Shown here piece after piece: positions 34,519 to 44,707 of a stretch of 64,000 nt of DNA. The stretch comes from Peribacillus simplex. Lineage in GTDB: Bacteria > Bacillota > Bacilli > Bacillales > DSM-1321. Both the position numbers and the translations under genes were made by a program. The DNA lies in contig NZ_CP011008.1 of assembly GCF_001578185.1 (NCBI RefSeq), positions 3,748,001-3,812,000 of the forward strand, in the 5' to 3' direction. The notes under the pieces are model-generated. The model searched no databases and had not been told where the DNA came from. It saw only the letters and a list, made by a program, of their open reading frames with translations. The first letter of the stretch is position 1. Each line of letters starts with the position of its first letter.

Positions 34519-34541
34519 ATCATTTCCTCCTTTTTGGGCAT

Positions 34542-34786
34542 AAAAAAAACTTCCATCATCACAAAAGGACGAAGGAAGTTGTTCGCGGTGCCACCTTTTT
34601 TCCGAAAAAATAAAAAAATCTCTTTCGGCTCTCAAATCGGATAACGGCTCTTCACCGGCCTTCGCTACTAATATCTTTCACGAAAACTGCTCGCGGACGA
34701 CTTCGGATGCTGCTGCCTGGAAACCTCGCACCAATTGGTTTCCTCTCTGAAAAGTGCATTTCATCTTACTATTTCCGGTCTTTGCA
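34542..34786 (-). promoter_or_regulatory. T-box riboswitch leader of valS
   Basis: On the minus strand the leader contains the T-box sequence AGGTGGCACCGCGAA (complement near 34580-34596). It ends in a terminator (AACTTCC..GGAAGTT then TTTTTTTT, 34542-34580) just before the valS ribosome site. Upstream are the AGAGAGGAAACC/GGTTTCC stem and a GAAGTC segment that offers GTC, a valine codon, as specifier. A TATAAT at the complement of 34791-34796 gives a start near 34785. The GTC assignment is inference from the position of the equivalent GAACTC in the ilv leader of this window. Confidence 0.9.
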
Positions 34787-35028
34787 TTGAATTATATTCA
34801 TATGTAAAATCATTGAATGCATATAGTATATAGTACAAAAAATATGGGGCTCCAGTCAATCATCTTTTCGCTTACTTTCCCAGGAAGCGTCTCATTTCAC
34901 GCATTCACTCCCGCTGCCCGGCCATTTTCTTTATTTTATACTCCAGGAACAGTTAATGTGACGGCTTTTTCACCTTTCCCACTACCCACCCATATAATAA
35001 AAGAAGTCCTAAAAAGGAAGGTAATAAT

Positions 35029-35220
35029 ATGAAGCGAAGATATACTCCCTATACTTTACCGCCTTGGATGAAAAAATTCCGCGGTGTTTGCCAGCAGTTC
35101 ATCATTCCCTTTATCGTATTCCAAGGATTACGTACGCTGATTTTCCCTACTTTCTTCGATATGCTCCTGTTAGTCGCCTTTATTTTCTTGGCCTTGTCTT
35201 TATATTTCGAATGGATTTAA
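35029..35220 (+). CDS. Small membrane protein of unknown function
   Basis: A 63-residue protein with a basic start (MKRRYTPYTLPPWMKKFRG) and two hydrophobic segments (about 22-38, FIIPFIVFQGLRTLIF; about 42-60, FDMLLLVAFIFLALSLYF). AGGAAGGTAATAAT precedes the ATG, a strong ribosome site. It lies alone on the plus strand between the valS leader and ysxE and shares a hairpin terminator with ysxE. I do not recognise a named family. The good ribosome site and membrane-protein composition support a real gene. Confidence 0.7.
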   Translation: MKRRYTPYTLPPWMKKFRGVCQQFIIPFIVFQGLRTLIFPTFFDMLLLVAFIFLALSLYFEWI

Positions 35221-35237
35221 TTATTCCCTCACAGCAA

Positions 35238-35279
35238 AAAAATATACATGACTGGAGATGATCCAATCATGTATATTTA
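35238..35279. terminator. Bidirectional terminator between the small membrane protein gene and ysxE
   Basis: AAATATACATGA and TCATGTATATTT form a perfect 12-pair stem around a short arm (TGGAGATGATCCA, itself paired). A-rich and T-rich flanks lie on each side, between converging genes. The last ysxE codon abuts it. Confidence 0.75.
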
Positions 35280-36356
35280 GCTTGGGGGTGATTGCTCTTC
35301 TTTGGCAGCCTCGGCAGCCGCCTTTTTCTTCTGTTCGATTTCTTCGATTTTCATCACCATATATTCTACATTCTTCAGGAGCCAAAATTGCCTCTGCAGT
35401 TGAGTAACATTATCAAGCTCTGAACGATGGCTCCTGCCATCGGAATAACCCTTCACTAATTCCAAAGCTGATCCAGGGAAAGCCATATAACTTTGCATGA
35501 GCAGCAATTCTTCTTCTTTCAACGGAAAATAACGAAAATAGTTATATAGCCAGTCGACGCAGTCATCGCATTGGACAGGATAGGTCCTGGCCGATTTAAT
35601 GAGAAATGGCAGTAAATCGAAATGAGGCGGTGCCGTATTCGAATTTTCAAAATTGATGAAGTAGCCATACCCCCGTTCATCACTAACGAAATGCTTCAAG
35701 GAGACCTTTCCGTGCGTAATCACGGTTCGAACCTTTTCACTTTCCTTCGTTTTTTCATACCAGGTTTCAAACTTCTTGATCGAGTACTTCAGTGCCTGTG
35801 AAATATCAGTGAAGAATGAACAAACCGTCATTTCAAATGGAGACATATACCACTTCTTTTCGCAGCTGACAATATACTCATCCATAAAGTCCTTCTCGTT
35901 ATTCCAGGCATCAAGCGTCCGCTCATAATGAGCTTCCCGTTCTTCTATATCAACCTGGATTTCCTTTACGGACAGCGTATGCATCCGAGCAAGCTCCCTG
36001 AACATTTGCTTATGCTTTTCATCACGCTCCCCGTCCCCTTCATTATTAAGCCAGGGCATCAGGTAATACAAACGTCCATTATGAAGAACGGCGTAACGCT
36101 GATCCATCGTTTGATAAATGGGAACGATCCGGTTATAGCCTCGATGGTACAGTTTTTGAACATTCCTGATAAAATCAATGCCTTTATGCGGTACAATGGA
36201 TTTCAAGGCAAATGTACCTCGATCGCTGTATACTTTTTTCACCCGCCCGAAGTCCTCAATATATTGTACATACATGGCGTATTCCTTCAAGACGGTCTCC
36301 GTGTCACGATCCCGATTAATAGGCTGCTGATTCTCGTTTTCCCTCACGAGACTCAC
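35277..36356 (-). CDS. ysxE: YsxE, CotS-type spore coat kinase-like protein
   Basis: Spore-coat-associated protein of the APH fold, encoded between spoVID and valS as in B. subtilis. About 359 residues. The kinase-like core shows KSIVPHKGIDFIRNVQ (about 48-63) and VITHGKVSLKHFVSDERGYGYFINFENSN (about 213-241), where the catalytic HGD has become HGK and the metal Asp position is Asn (INFEN). The active-site pattern is therefore degraded, suggesting a structural or pseudokinase role. The start is ambiguous between GTG codons at 36356 and 36347, with no strong ribosome site. It probably shares the sporulation-specific expression of spoVID. Confidence 0.88.
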   Translation of the reverse strand: MSLVRENENQQPINRDRDTETVLKEYAMYVQYIEDFGRVKKVYSDRGTFALKSIVPHKGIDFIRNVQKLYHRGYNRIVPIYQTMDQRYAVLHNGRLYYLMPWLNNEGDGERDEKHKQMFRELARMHTLSVKEIQVDIEEREAHYERTLDAWNNEKDFMDEYIVSCEKKWYMSPFEMTVCSFFTDISQALKYSIKKFETWYEKTKESEKVRTVITHGKVSLKHFVSDERGYGYFINFENSNTAPPHFDLLPFLIKSARTYPVQCDDCVDWLYNYFRYFPLKEEELLLMQSYMAFPGSALELVKGYSDGRSHRSELDNVTQLQRQFWLLKNVEYMVMKIEEIEQKKKAAAEAAKEEQSPPS

Positions 36357-36479
36357 TCACTTTCTCTATAAACACTCAACAATCCGATTATTCGATTCCT
36401 CTAGCCACCAAAAGGTGTAATTAAATCCGGGCTGCTCTAAAAAACAGGAGCAGACCATATGCTCTGCTCTCTGTCCTGG

Positions 36480-37901
36480 TCAATTCTTATACGCAACCGC
36501 CTTCGGTATATAGATGACTTGCCCTTCATGGACGTTCTGGTTCGACTCCAACTCATTACTGAAAAGTATGGATTGAACCGTAACATCATAACGTTGAGCC
36601 AAGTCATCAAGCGTTTCCCCTTGCTGGACAATACAAACCTTCATCCTTACCAGCTCTTCTTCTTGTTTCCGACCGAATAAGTCCATGATGGAAAGCTGCT
36701 TTTCATCATGTTCAGCGGTTTCCTTATCATCACGTTCCACGGCTTGTTTCCTGCCTTTGAAATTTTTAACTTCCTTAGCTGGCGGCGCTGGTCTTTCCTT
36801 CTTTTTGAATAGATCGCTTATGGACGACGAATTTGCTTTCTCTTCATGTTCCATCTTCGCATGTTCATTAAGGATAGGACCCGCTGCAGCCTCAGCTTCT
36901 TCCTGCCGGATGACACCCTCGTTTTCGGAATTTGAAACAGGGCTATTCTCAACTGGGACACTTATATGATTGATTACATGATTTGGCTCTTCCACTGCTT
37001 CCTCTTCCATCAAAGTCTTTCTAGGAGTCTCGACTTTCTCCATGGTTTCCTGCCTGCTTACATTTCCCTCCTGCTTCTCCTCTTCCATGGATGACATAGG
37101 TACCTCTGCTGAATCAGGCTGATCACTTATAGAAAAATTCACTTCTTCCTGTCTGTGCACTTCCGTTTCCCACTCCCCCTCTTCAGGATATGGCGAAACG
37201 GGAATCTCAAAAACTGGGACACCATGCTGATCGCTTAAATAGATTGGTTCCTCTTCCTCTTCCTCGTTTGCTTCAGATACCCGTTTTGCCTCTGCAGAAA
37301 AAGGCGTGTATAACTCTTCCTCCTGCTCATCTCGGAAAACAGGCTGAAAATCTGGGATTGGCGGCACTGCAGCCGCATATGGAATATATGACTCGTTTTC
37401 ACCGTCCGTTTCTTCTTGTTCCTCTGTTTCCCCAACTTCCTGCTCCGTATCGAACCGTTCTTCCACATATGAATCATTATAAATTCCGGTTATCAACAAA
37501 TCCGCCTGCAATTTCAAACAGTTATGCTCAGGCATGGCATAATCAAAGCTTTGAATCGAGACATCGATCTCCTCTAATGAGGAAATTCGATTATTCGGAA
37601 TTGTTATATCAACCGGAAAACGGTGTGTGAACTCAGTAAGTCCATCAGGATGCCTCTCGACCTTTTGAACGGCTTTTGGCAAAAAGGTCTGCGAAAACTC
37701 CTCTTCCTCACCATTTTGCGAGTCTTTGTATTCACCGCATAAATCTAACGAGCCTCGTATAAAAACATATTGATCACTTTCTTGAATCGTCACATTTGGA
37801 TCCAGAGAAATGGAAAATAACTCAGCCACTTCCTGTCCCTTCTGGAACCAAACGGATTCCTCTAAAGAAAATCGTAAATACGATTCATTTTCTTGCGACA
37901 A
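36480..37901 (-). CDS. spoVID: SpoVID, spore coat morphogenetic protein
   Basis: Required for encasement of the forespore by coat proteins and recruits SafA. The N-terminal domain (about 1-140, LRFSLEESVWFQKGQEVAEL, then SISLDPNV and YVFIRGSLDLCGEY) matches B. subtilis. A long Glu-rich disordered middle (about 150-400) is followed by a C-terminal LysM domain (about 424-470, CIVQQGETLDDLAQRYDVTV). The start is TTG at 37899-37901 after AAAGGAGG. SafA, encoded 33 kb away in this window, is its known partner and carries the complementary N-terminal LysM. Confidence 0.95.
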   Translation of the reverse strand: MSQENESYLRFSLEESVWFQKGQEVAELFSISLDPNVTIQESDQYVFIRGSLDLCGEYKDSQNGEEEEFSQTFLPKAVQKVERHPDGLTEFTHRFPVDITIPNNRISSLEEIDVSIQSFDYAMPEHNCLKLQADLLITGIYNDSYVEERFDTEQEVGETEEQEETDGENESYIPYAAAVPPIPDFQPVFRDEQEEELYTPFSAEAKRVSEANEEEEEEPIYLSDQHGVPVFEIPVSPYPEEGEWETEVHRQEEVNFSISDQPDSAEVPMSSMEEEKQEGNVSRQETMEKVETPRKTLMEEEAVEEPNHVINHISVPVENSPVSNSENEGVIRQEEAEAAAGPILNEHAKMEHEEKANSSSISDLFKKKERPAPPAKEVKNFKGRKQAVERDDKETAEHDEKQLSIMDLFGRKQEEELVRMKVCIVQQGETLDDLAQRYDVTVQSILFSNELESNQNVHEGQVIYIPKAVAYKN

Positions 37902-38204
37902 GACAACTCCTCCTTTCAGCTTCAGGAAACGGTACCTATACCAATATCAATCTATGAAGAAAGGAAGCTGATTATTCCTTCATTTCATTTGCAGCCATCC
38001 AAACCTTATTTTTACTGAACCATGATAAGGAGTAGACTTTACTTTTTCAGGCTAAAATCCATTTCGATTGGATCAATCAGACTTAAACCATTTTAATTCG
38101 GCCCTCTTCCACTTACTCCTTGAATCAAAAAAACAGGCTACCTTTCTCCAAAATTTTTTGGAAAAATGGTAGCCTGTTAATAATTTTAATAGTGTCATGA
38201 AGCC
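37902..38204. other. Gap between hemL and spoVID
   Basis: About 300 bases. It holds the hemL terminator (38128-38178) and the presumed sporulation promoter of spoVID (mother-cell sigma-E in B. subtilis). I could not place its -10/-35 elements with confidence. No coding frame is credible. Confidence 0.5.
38128..38178 (-). terminator. Terminator of the hem operon
   Basis: On the minus strand AACAGGCTACC pairs with GGTAGCCTGTT, extended by TTTTTCCA/TGGAGAAA pairing, followed by TTTTTTT. It is about 25 bases past the hemL stop and is strong. Confidence 0.88.
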
Positions 38205-39494
38205 TCATTTTTTTAATTTTGCAAAGGCCTGTTCTGCCGCTGTGATGGTCTTTTCGATATCTTCATCACTATGTGCAGTGGAAAGGAATAAACCTTCAAA
38301 CTGGGACGGCGGCAAGTAGATGCCTTGATTCGCCATTTCCCTATAGTAAGAAGCAAAGAACTCTAAATCTGATGTTTTTGCTGTATCATAATTGGTTACT
38401 TCTTCATCCGTAAAGAATAGTCCAATCATGGAACCGGCACGGTTGAATGTATGGGGAACTCCGTACTTTTTCGCTGCTTCTCCAATGCCTTTTTCAAGCA
38501 TATCACCTTTTCGGGTGAACTCTTCATAAGATTCTGGAGTCAATTGGCTCAGCGTTTCAAGACCAGCCGTCATGGCCAGAGGGTTACCTGACAATGTTCC
38601 TGCTTGATAGATTGTCCCGCTCGGAGCAATTCGTTCCATGAATTCGCGCTTCCCTCCGAAAGCTCCGACCGGTAAGCCACCGCCAATTACTTTCCCAAGG
38701 CAAGTCAGGTCCGGTACGATGCCAAAATAGCCTTGTGCACAGTTATAACCGACACGGAAACCTGTCATAACTTCGTCAAAGATCAATAGAGCCCCGTATT
38801 GGGTCGTCACTTCACGTAAGCCTTCGAGGAAACCTGGTTGCGGCGGAACTACGCCCATGTTCCCTGCAACAGGTTCTACGATGATACACGCGATGTCTTC
38901 GCCAAATTGTTCAAACGCATATTTGGTTGCTGCAAGATCATTATATGGTACGGTAATCGTATTTTTCGCAATGCCTTCCGGTACTCCCGGACTATCCGGC
39001 AAACCTAATGTGGCAACGCCGGAACCTGCTTTGATTAGCAATGAATCGCCATGTCCATGATATGAACCTTCGAATTTAAGGATTTTATCCCGACCTGTAA
39101 AGCCTCTCGCCAACCTTAGCGCACTCATCGTCGCCTCGGTTCCTGAAGACACCATCCGGATCATCTCAATCGAAGGCACCCGGTCAATGACCAACTTAGC
39201 CAGTTCATTCTCAATCAGCGTAGAGGTTCCAAAGCTTGTACCTGATTCCGCTACCTTTTTCAATGCTTCAACGACATGGTCATTCGTGTGACCCAGGATA
39301 AGCGGTCCCCATGAAAGAACATAGTCTATATATTCATTGCCATCGATATCATACATTTTTGAGCCTTTTCCACGCTCCATGAAAATGGGATCCATGTCCA
39401 CGGATTTGAAGGCACGTACAGGGCTGTTCACGCCGCCTGGCATCAATTTTTTTGCTTCGGCAAACGCTTGTTTCGATTTTTCATATGACCGCAT
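38205..39494 (-). CDS. hemL: Glutamate-1-semialdehyde 2,1-aminomutase HemL
   Basis: PLP enzyme making 5-aminolevulinate from glutamate-1-semialdehyde. The 429 residues contain the aminotransferase III signature ([20 protein letters not shown], about 237-256) and the PLP lysine in [18 protein letters not shown] (Lys near 267). Last gene of hemA-hemX-hemC-hemD-hemB-hemL, 40 bases after hemB. It does not carry a sporulation-associated start change. Confidence 0.97.
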   Translation of the reverse strand: MRSYEKSKQAFAEAKKLMPGGVNSPVRAFKSVDMDPIFMERGKGSKMYDIDGNEYIDYVLSWGPLILGHTNDHVVEALKKVAESGTSFGTSTLIENELAKLVIDRVPSIEMIRMVSSGTEATMSALRLARGFTGRDKILKFEGSYHGHGDSLLIKAGSGVATLGLPDSPGVPEGIAKNTITVPYNDLAATKYAFEQFGEDIACIIVEPVAGNMGVVPPQPGFLEGLREVTTQYGALLIFDEVMTGFRVGYNCAQGYFGIVPDLTCLGKVIGGGLPVGAFGGKREFMERIAPSGTIYQAGTLSGNPLAMTAGLETLSQLTPESYEEFTRKGDMLEKGIGEAAKKYGVPHTFNRAGSMIGLFFTDEEVTNYDTAKTSDLEFFASYYREMANQGIYLPPSQFEGLFLSTAHSDEDIEKTITAAEQAFAKLKK

Positions 39495-39533
39495 GATTCA
39501 ATCCCCTTTTCCATTACAGGTTTTATTTGTTAA

Positions 39534-40529
39534 TCATCTTTGATTATCTTCGTTTATCCAGCGTGCTACTTCTTTTGAGAAATACGTAATGATCAAGTCG
39601 GAACCTGCGCGTTTCAATCCTGTCAGCATTTCCATCACTATCGCTTTTTCATCAATCCAGCCATTTTGGGCAGCAGCTTTGACCATTGAATATTCACCGC
39701 TCACATTGTAGGAAACAACGGGAAGATTAAAGTTATTCTTAACGTCCCTGATAATGTCCATGTAGGAAAGGGCTGGTTTCACGATTAAGAAATCCGCACC
39801 TTCAGCAACATCGGATTCAGCTTCACGGAATGCTTCAAGGCGATTGGCAGGATCCATTTGGTAAGTTTTCCTGTCGCCAAATTGCGGCGCGCCATTCGCT
39901 GCATCACGGAATGGGCCGTAAAAAGCCGATGCATATTTCACTGCATAGGACATGATCGGAATATCTTCATAGCCAGCTTCATCCAGGCCTGCACGGATGG
40001 CCGCAACGAAACCGTCCATCATATTGGAAGGGGCAATGATATCGGCACCGGCCTCAGCCTGGCTGATCGCCGTTTTGGCAAGAAGGTCAAGAGAAGCGTC
40101 ATTCAGGATCCTTTCCCCTTCAACGACCCCGCAATGGCCATGGCTTGTATACTCACAAAGACATGTATCAGCAATGACAATGACTTCAGGATATTGTTTT
40201 TTGATATAGCGGGTTGCCTCTTGCACAAGTCCGTTATGGTGAAATGCTCCTGTGCCTTGTTCGTCTTTATCATGAGCAAAAGGGACACCGAATAAAATGA
40301 CTGACTTAATGCCCAGACTTACGACTTCATCCATTTCAGCCCCAAGGTTATCCATGGATAACTGATATATACCCGGCATCGAGTTGATTTCATTTTTTAC
40401 ATTTTCACCGTCAATGACGAAGATCGGATAGATCAAATCCTCTTTATGCAATTGTGTTTCACGGACTAAAGCCCTCATGCCAGCACTTGCACGCAAGCGA
40501 CGGTGGCGATTGAATGGAATGTTTTTCAT
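39534..40529 (-). CDS. hemB: Porphobilinogen synthase (5-aminolevulinate dehydratase) HemB
   Basis: Condenses two 5-aminolevulinates to porphobilinogen. The 331 residues include the cysteine-rich zinc site [17 protein letters not shown] (about 120-136) and the two Schiff-base lysines in [19 protein letters not shown] (about 195-213) and [15 protein letters not shown] (about 250-264). The three-Cys pattern points to a zinc-dependent enzyme. It lies between hemD and hemL. Confidence 0.97.
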   Translation of the reverse strand: MKNIPFNRHRRLRASAGMRALVRETQLHKEDLIYPIFVIDGENVKNEINSMPGIYQLSMDNLGAEMDEVVSLGIKSVILFGVPFAHDKDEQGTGAFHHNGLVQEATRYIKKQYPEVIVIADTCLCEYTSHGHCGVVEGERILNDASLDLLAKTAISQAEAGADIIAPSNMMDGFVAAIRAGLDEAGYEDIPIMSYAVKYASAFYGPFRDAANGAPQFGDRKTYQMDPANRLEAFREAESDVAEGADFLIVKPALSYMDIIRDVKNNFNLPVVSYNVSGEYSMVKAAAQNGWIDEKAIVMEMLTGLKRAGSDLIITYFSKEVARWINEDNQR

Positions 40530-40547
40530 TTTGAAGTTCCTCCCTTA

Positions 40548-41324
40548 TTATTTCTTTTTGCTTATGAAGCGTATTAAATCCGCAACCATGGCATCCGTCG
40601 TATAAACATCTGGACAAACATCGACGTTTAGCCCATTTTGTTCAGCCGTTTTAGCGGCAATCGGCCCGATGCATGCGATGATGATCCGGTCTATGTATGT
40701 ATCCAAATCATGGCGTTCCATGATCTGTAAAAAATGATTGACCGTCGAAGAGCTCGTAAAGGTTATGATGTCGATTTCATGATTCGTTATAAGTTTCACG
40801 AGTCTTTTTTCACTGCTTCCGGGAAGCACGGTATGATAAATTATCACTTCATCACAGGATGCACCAGTTTCATTGATTGCCTCCGCAATAACCGCCCTCG
40901 CGAGATTCCCTTTTGCCAGCAATACACGCGACCCGGGGTCAAGCAGGGTAATGAACTCCGCAACAAACCCTTCGGCAACAAACTGAGCTGGAACGAAATC
41001 CGCCCTATATCCATGCCGTTTCAGGGCCGCTTCTGTTTTGGAGCCGATAACGGCTATTTTCGGAAGCATTAAAGGCTGTTCACCAATAAGTTTAAAGAAG
41101 AAATCCACTCCATTTTGACTGGTGAGAATTATCCAGTCATAGGTATGCAGCTCATCTAACCGCTCTTGAACAACTTCCATATGATCAGGAAGAGTGAACT
41201 CAAGCAATGGCACAAGAAGCGGCGTTCCGCCATTTTTATCGATCGAATCTTTTAAACCATCTGCCTGCCCTTTCCCTCTGGTGATTAATACCCGATAATC
41301 CTTAAGAGGTTGAAAGGGATTCAT
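40548..41324 (-). CDS. hemD: Uroporphyrinogen-III synthase HemD
   Basis: Closes hydroxymethylbilane with D-ring inversion to uroporphyrinogen III. The 258 residues are poorly conserved as usual for HemD. Recognisable pieces are the N-terminal YRVLITRGKGQADGLK (about 9-24), WIILTSQNGVDFFF (about 64-77) and DIITFTSSSTVNHFLQ (about 184-199). Its ATG shares the A of the hemC stop (TAATG), a coupled junction. Confidence 0.95.
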   Translation of the reverse strand: MNPFQPLKDYRVLITRGKGQADGLKDSIDKNGGTPLLVPLLEFTLPDHMEVVQERLDELHTYDWIILTSQNGVDFFFKLIGEQPLMLPKIAVIGSKTEAALKRHGYRADFVPAQFVAEGFVAEFITLLDPGSRVLLAKGNLARAVIAEAINETGASCDEVIIYHTVLPGSSEKRLVKLITNHEIDIITFTSSSTVNHFLQIMERHDLDTYIDRIIIACIGPIAAKTAEQNGLNVDVCPDVYTTDAMVADLIRFISKKK

Positions 41325-42256
41325 TACTGATCAAGCTCCTCTTTTACGCGATCAATCAATTCTTTACCGCCCATTTCACTTATCTGTTTGGCAGCATCAT
41401 GCCCAACCGTCTCGGGATCAGCCCCCTCGACCATTTCTTTATAAATCACTTTTCCATCCGGAGAAGCGACCAAAGCCGTCAAGGAAACCAATCCATTATC
41501 TTTCTCTACCGCAAATCCGGCAATCGGCACCTGGCATCCGCCTTCCATTTTATCCAAAAAGGCACGTTCCGCTTCAACCGTTCTTTTCGTTTTTTCACAG
41601 GTTAATTTCTCAAGTTCAGCAAGCAGTTCTTTGTCGTCTTCGCGGCATTCAATGGAAAGTGCCCCTTGTCCAACTGCCGGAATGCAAATATCCTCATCTA
41701 AAAATTCCGATACGATGTCCTGCTCCCATCCCATTCTTGATAGTCCGGCGGCTGCTAAAATGATGGCATCATAATCTTCCGTGTTCAGCTTATTCAGACG
41801 GGTATCGATATTCCCGCGAATCCATTTAATTTCAAGATCCGGTCTTCTAGCCAAAATTTGCGCACCGCGGCGCAAACTGCTTGTACCTATAATGGAACCG
41901 GGCTTCAGTTCGGAAAGGGTTTCATGGTTCTTTGAAATCAAGGCATCCCGATGGTCCTCTCTTGGTGGTATGCAGCCGATCGTCAAGCCTGGAGGCAGCA
42001 CTGCCGGCATATCTTTCATACTATGTACAGCCATATCTATTTCTTTATCCAGCATCGCTTGTTCGATTTCTTTAACGAATAAGCCTTTTCCGCCTACCTT
42101 GGAAAGCGTTACATCAAGGATTTGGTCACCCTTTGTGACAATTTCCTTCACCTCGAACTCGTATGGAACCCCAAGCTCTTTAAGTTGATCGATTACCCAG
42201 TTCGTTTGGGTGATCGCTAATTTACTACGTCTAGAACCAACAATTATTTTTCTCAT
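41324..42256 (-). CDS. hemC: Hydroxymethylbilane synthase (porphobilinogen deaminase) HemC
   Basis: Polymerises four porphobilinogens. The 310 residues show [18 protein letters not shown] (about 4-21), [21 protein letters not shown] (about 82-102) and [17 protein letters not shown] (about 124-140). The dipyrromethane cofactor cysteine is in [13 protein letters not shown] (about 237-249). Follows hemX by 10 bases; the junction with hemD overlaps. Confidence 0.97.
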   Translation of the reverse strand: MRKIIVGSRRSKLAITQTNWVIDQLKELGVPYEFEVKEIVTKGDQILDVTLSKVGGKGLFVKEIEQAMLDKEIDMAVHSMKDMPAVLPPGLTIGCIPPREDHRDALISKNHETLSELKPGSIIGTSSLRRGAQILARRPDLEIKWIRGNIDTRLNKLNTEDYDAIILAAAGLSRMGWEQDIVSEFLDEDICIPAVGQGALSIECREDDKELLAELEKLTCEKTKRTVEAERAFLDKMEGGCQVPIAGFAVEKDNGLVSLTALVASPDGKVIYKEMVEGADPETVGHDAAKQISEMGGKELIDRVKEELDQ

Positions 42257-42265
42257 AGTTTCCTC

Positions 42266-43096
42266 CTATGTATTCCAAAAGTGGAATGTTGAAAGGCTTC
42301 CGAAAAGGAAAAAGTTAATTAACACAATCATGAAAGATCCAATATTCAGAAAGGCTAGGGTCCTTCCATACATTTGTTTCCGAATTTTCAAGTATAAAAA
42401 CACACTGTAAGCGATGAGCAAAATGAATGAACCGATGATCTTCATATCCAGCCAGGATACCCCAGGCACTTTTATATAAGCCCATTGAATCCCCAAGATA
42501 AGGGAGACAACTAATAATGGAACACCTATTACTGCGAGGACATAAGACATTTGTTCGAGCTTCGTTAAATCGCCGAGTCGAAGCAGCCGTTTCCCCCACT
42601 TCTTCCGTTTGAGTAAATCATATTGAATTAAGTAGAGAAGGGAAAAAACGAAAGAAAGCGTGAATGCCCCATAAGATAGGATGGCAAAAGTGATATGTAT
42701 GAGCAATAGCTCTGAAACCAGACGCTGTGCAAGCACTTGAGATTCAATCTGAACAGGTGCAAAGGTATGGATGGCCATAACCATAAAACCTAATACGTTC
42801 GTAAAAAAGACCGTAAAATCGACTCTTAGCAATCGGTTAATGATTAAAGATAACGATATGAGGACCCATGCATAAAAATATAAGCCTTCAAAAATCGTCA
42901 ATACCGGGAACCTTCCCGTTTTCAATACATACAGAAATAAAAAAATTGTTTGCAGTACCCAAACAATAGAAAGCAACCAGAAGGCGACCTTATTCGCCTT
43001 CTGGTTATTATTAAGGAAGTCAATAAAGTATAAAAGCATACTGATGGCATACAACAATACAGTGGCTTCATGCAATCTTGTCATTAGTAATTCCAT
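42266..43096 (-). CDS. hemX: HemX, membrane protein affecting HemA levels
   Basis: Polytopic protein of the cytochrome-c-assembly (CcsA-like) family; in B. subtilis it lowers HemA abundance. The 276 residues contain about eight hydrophobic segments (for example VAFWLLSIVWVLQTIFLFLY and IGSFILLIAYSVFLYL). Conserved features of the family visible here are LRVDFTVFFTNVLGFMVMAIHTF (split around residues 90-112) and WLDMKIIGSFILL. Second gene of the hem operon, 10 bases after hemA. Confidence 0.93.
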   Translation of the reverse strand: MELLMTRLHEATVLLYAISMLLYFIDFLNNNQKANKVAFWLLSIVWVLQTIFLFLYVLKTGRFPVLTIFEGLYFYAWVLISLSLIINRLLRVDFTVFFTNVLGFMVMAIHTFAPVQIESQVLAQRLVSELLLIHITFAILSYGAFTLSFVFSLLYLIQYDLLKRKKWGKRLLRLGDLTKLEQMSYVLAVIGVPLLVVSLILGIQWAYIKVPGVSWLDMKIIGSFILLIAYSVFLYLKIRKQMYGRTLAFLNIGSFMIVLINFFLFGSLSTFHFWNT

Positions 43097-43106
43097 ATTT
43101 ACCTCA

Positions 43107-44456
43107 TTACTGGACAGGAACTGGATTCAATAGGGATGCCTTGGAGCTGTTCATTTCTTTTTCATCATCCGCTACCAGCTGGTCTTCAATCAAGTCCTCT
43201 AAATGAAAGATTTTCACGAAATTATTTAATTGCTCTTTTGCATTCGGCTCATCCGCAAGCTCTTTTGCATAAAGAATAGGATCTTTTAGCATTTGGTTGA
43301 TGATGCTCTTCGTATGCTTGTTCAGAACCTTTTTGTCCCGTTCGCTTAAATGAGGAAGCTTTCTTTCGATGCTTTCCATCGTTTCCTGTTGTATGGATAG
43401 GGATTTTTCCCGTAAAGAAGAAATGACAGGAACCACACCAAGCAAATTAATCCATTGATTGAAGTCCACAATTTCAGATTCGATCATCAATTCTATTTTC
43501 TCGGCAGCTTTTTTGCGCTCTTCGATATTCGCTTGTACGATCCCTTCAAGATCGTCAATGTCATACAAGAAGATATTTTCAAGCTCCGCCAATGTTGGAT
43601 CAAGGTCACGCGGCACTGCGATATCCACCATGAAAATAGGACGGCCTTTACGAAGCTTATTCACGTATGTCATCATTTCTTTTGTTACTAGAAGATCCTT
43701 TGAACCAGTGGAGGTAATCAGGATATCCGCTTCCACTAAAGCGCATTGCAGCTCTTGAAGCTGTTTCGCTGTACCATTGAATCTCTCCGCCAAGTCGACC
43801 GCTTTCTGAAAGGTGCGGTTAATGACTGTGATGCTGTCAGCGCCATTACTATGCAGATTCTGAATGGCTAACTCACCCATCTTACCGGCCCCAAGAATCA
43901 AGACGTTCTTGCCGTTCAGGCCTCCAAAGATTTTTTTTGCAAGCTCGACTGCCGCATAGCTGACAGAAACGGCATTCGTATTGATATCCGTTTCTGAATG
44001 AGCCTTTTTAGCTAATGTAATGGCTTGCTTGAAGAGATGGTTAAAAACGGTGCCGATCGTATCATCCTTCTGTCCTAACATATAGCTTGTACGCACTTGT
44101 CCCAAAATCTGGGTTTCCCCCAGTATCATGGAATTCAAGCCGCAGATAACTGAAAATAAATGCTCGACTGCCCCATCGCCTTCATAGATGAACAGGTATT
44201 TAGAAAATTCTTCTTTATCGATGTTAAACCACTCCGAAAGAAATTCCTTTATATAATACCGGCTCGTATGAAGCTGGTCACCGACCGCATATATTTCTGT
44301 TCTGTTGCATGTTGAAATAATAATGTTTTCCAAGATGCTTTTTTTATTTTTAAGAGCTTTCATTGCCTCGGCAAGTTCGGCTTCGTTAAACGATAGTTTT
44401 TCCCGAATTTCAACAGGGGCAGTTTTGTAATTAATACCAACCGCTAGAATATGCAT
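43107..44456 (-). CDS. hemA: Glutamyl-tRNA reductase HemA
   Basis: First committed enzyme of heme synthesis, reducing glutamyl-tRNA to glutamate-1-semialdehyde. About 449 residues. The start [20 protein letters not shown] matches B. subtilis HemA, so the ATG at 44454-44456 is chosen over a frame start seven codons earlier. The catalytic Cys is in [17 protein letters not shown] (about 44-60). The NADPH domain shows [13 protein letters not shown] (about 182-194), and the dimerisation helices follow. First gene of the operon. Confidence 0.96.
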   Translation of the reverse strand: MHILAVGINYKTAPVEIREKLSFNEAELAEAMKALKNKKSILENIIISTCNRTEIYAVGDQLHTSRYYIKEFLSEWFNIDKEEFSKYLFIYEGDGAVEHLFSVICGLNSMILGETQILGQVRTSYMLGQKDDTIGTVFNHLFKQAITLAKKAHSETDINTNAVSVSYAAVELAKKIFGGLNGKNVLILGAGKMGELAIQNLHSNGADSITVINRTFQKAVDLAERFNGTAKQLQELQCALVEADILITSTGSKDLLVTKEMMTYVNKLRKGRPIFMVDIAVPRDLDPTLAELENIFLYDIDDLEGIVQANIEERKKAAEKIELMIESEIVDFNQWINLLGVVPVISSLREKSLSIQQETMESIERKLPHLSERDKKVLNKHTKSIINQMLKDPILYAKELADEPNAKEQLNNFVKIFHLEDLIEDQLVADDEKEMNSSKASLLNPVPVQ

Positions 44457-44495
44457 CCTTTTGTTTTGCACCCCCAAAATTTTTCATGTAAATTT

Positions 44496-44504
44496 ATTAT
44501 ACCA
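44496..44504 (-). promoter_or_regulatory. Extended -10 promoter of the hem operon
   Basis: On the minus strand TGGTATAAT lies about 40 bases ahead of the hemA start: a consensus -10 with the upstream TGn extension. The -35 region is weak (CGTGTA or similar), consistent with extended -10 recognition. A PerR-type operator as reported for B. subtilis hemA was looked for, but no clear match was seen. Confidence 0.55.
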
Positions 44505-44707
44505 TGTACTAAAATGGATACACGCAAATAATATGAACAGTTTATGAAAACGTATGCTACCATGAAAAGACGCAAAACGCCTGAATTGCTCCAAAAGGTG
44601 TCTAAGCGGGATTTGTAAGTTACATACATATTTCGACATTGTGTACAAAAGTACCATATCAAAAATGGCAAAGAACTTCAAGTAATCGAATTGACTAGGA
44701 GGATAAA

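Noticed and set aside
34817..35032. 71-codon plus-strand frame before the small membrane protein
   Set aside because: Overlaps the valS promoter region, has no ribosome site and an unstructured composition; the downstream frame at 35029 has the proper start signals.
44457..44700. PerR box upstream of hemA
   Set aside because: AT-rich matches to TTATAATNATTATAA are partial only; no convincing palindrome overlaps the promoter.
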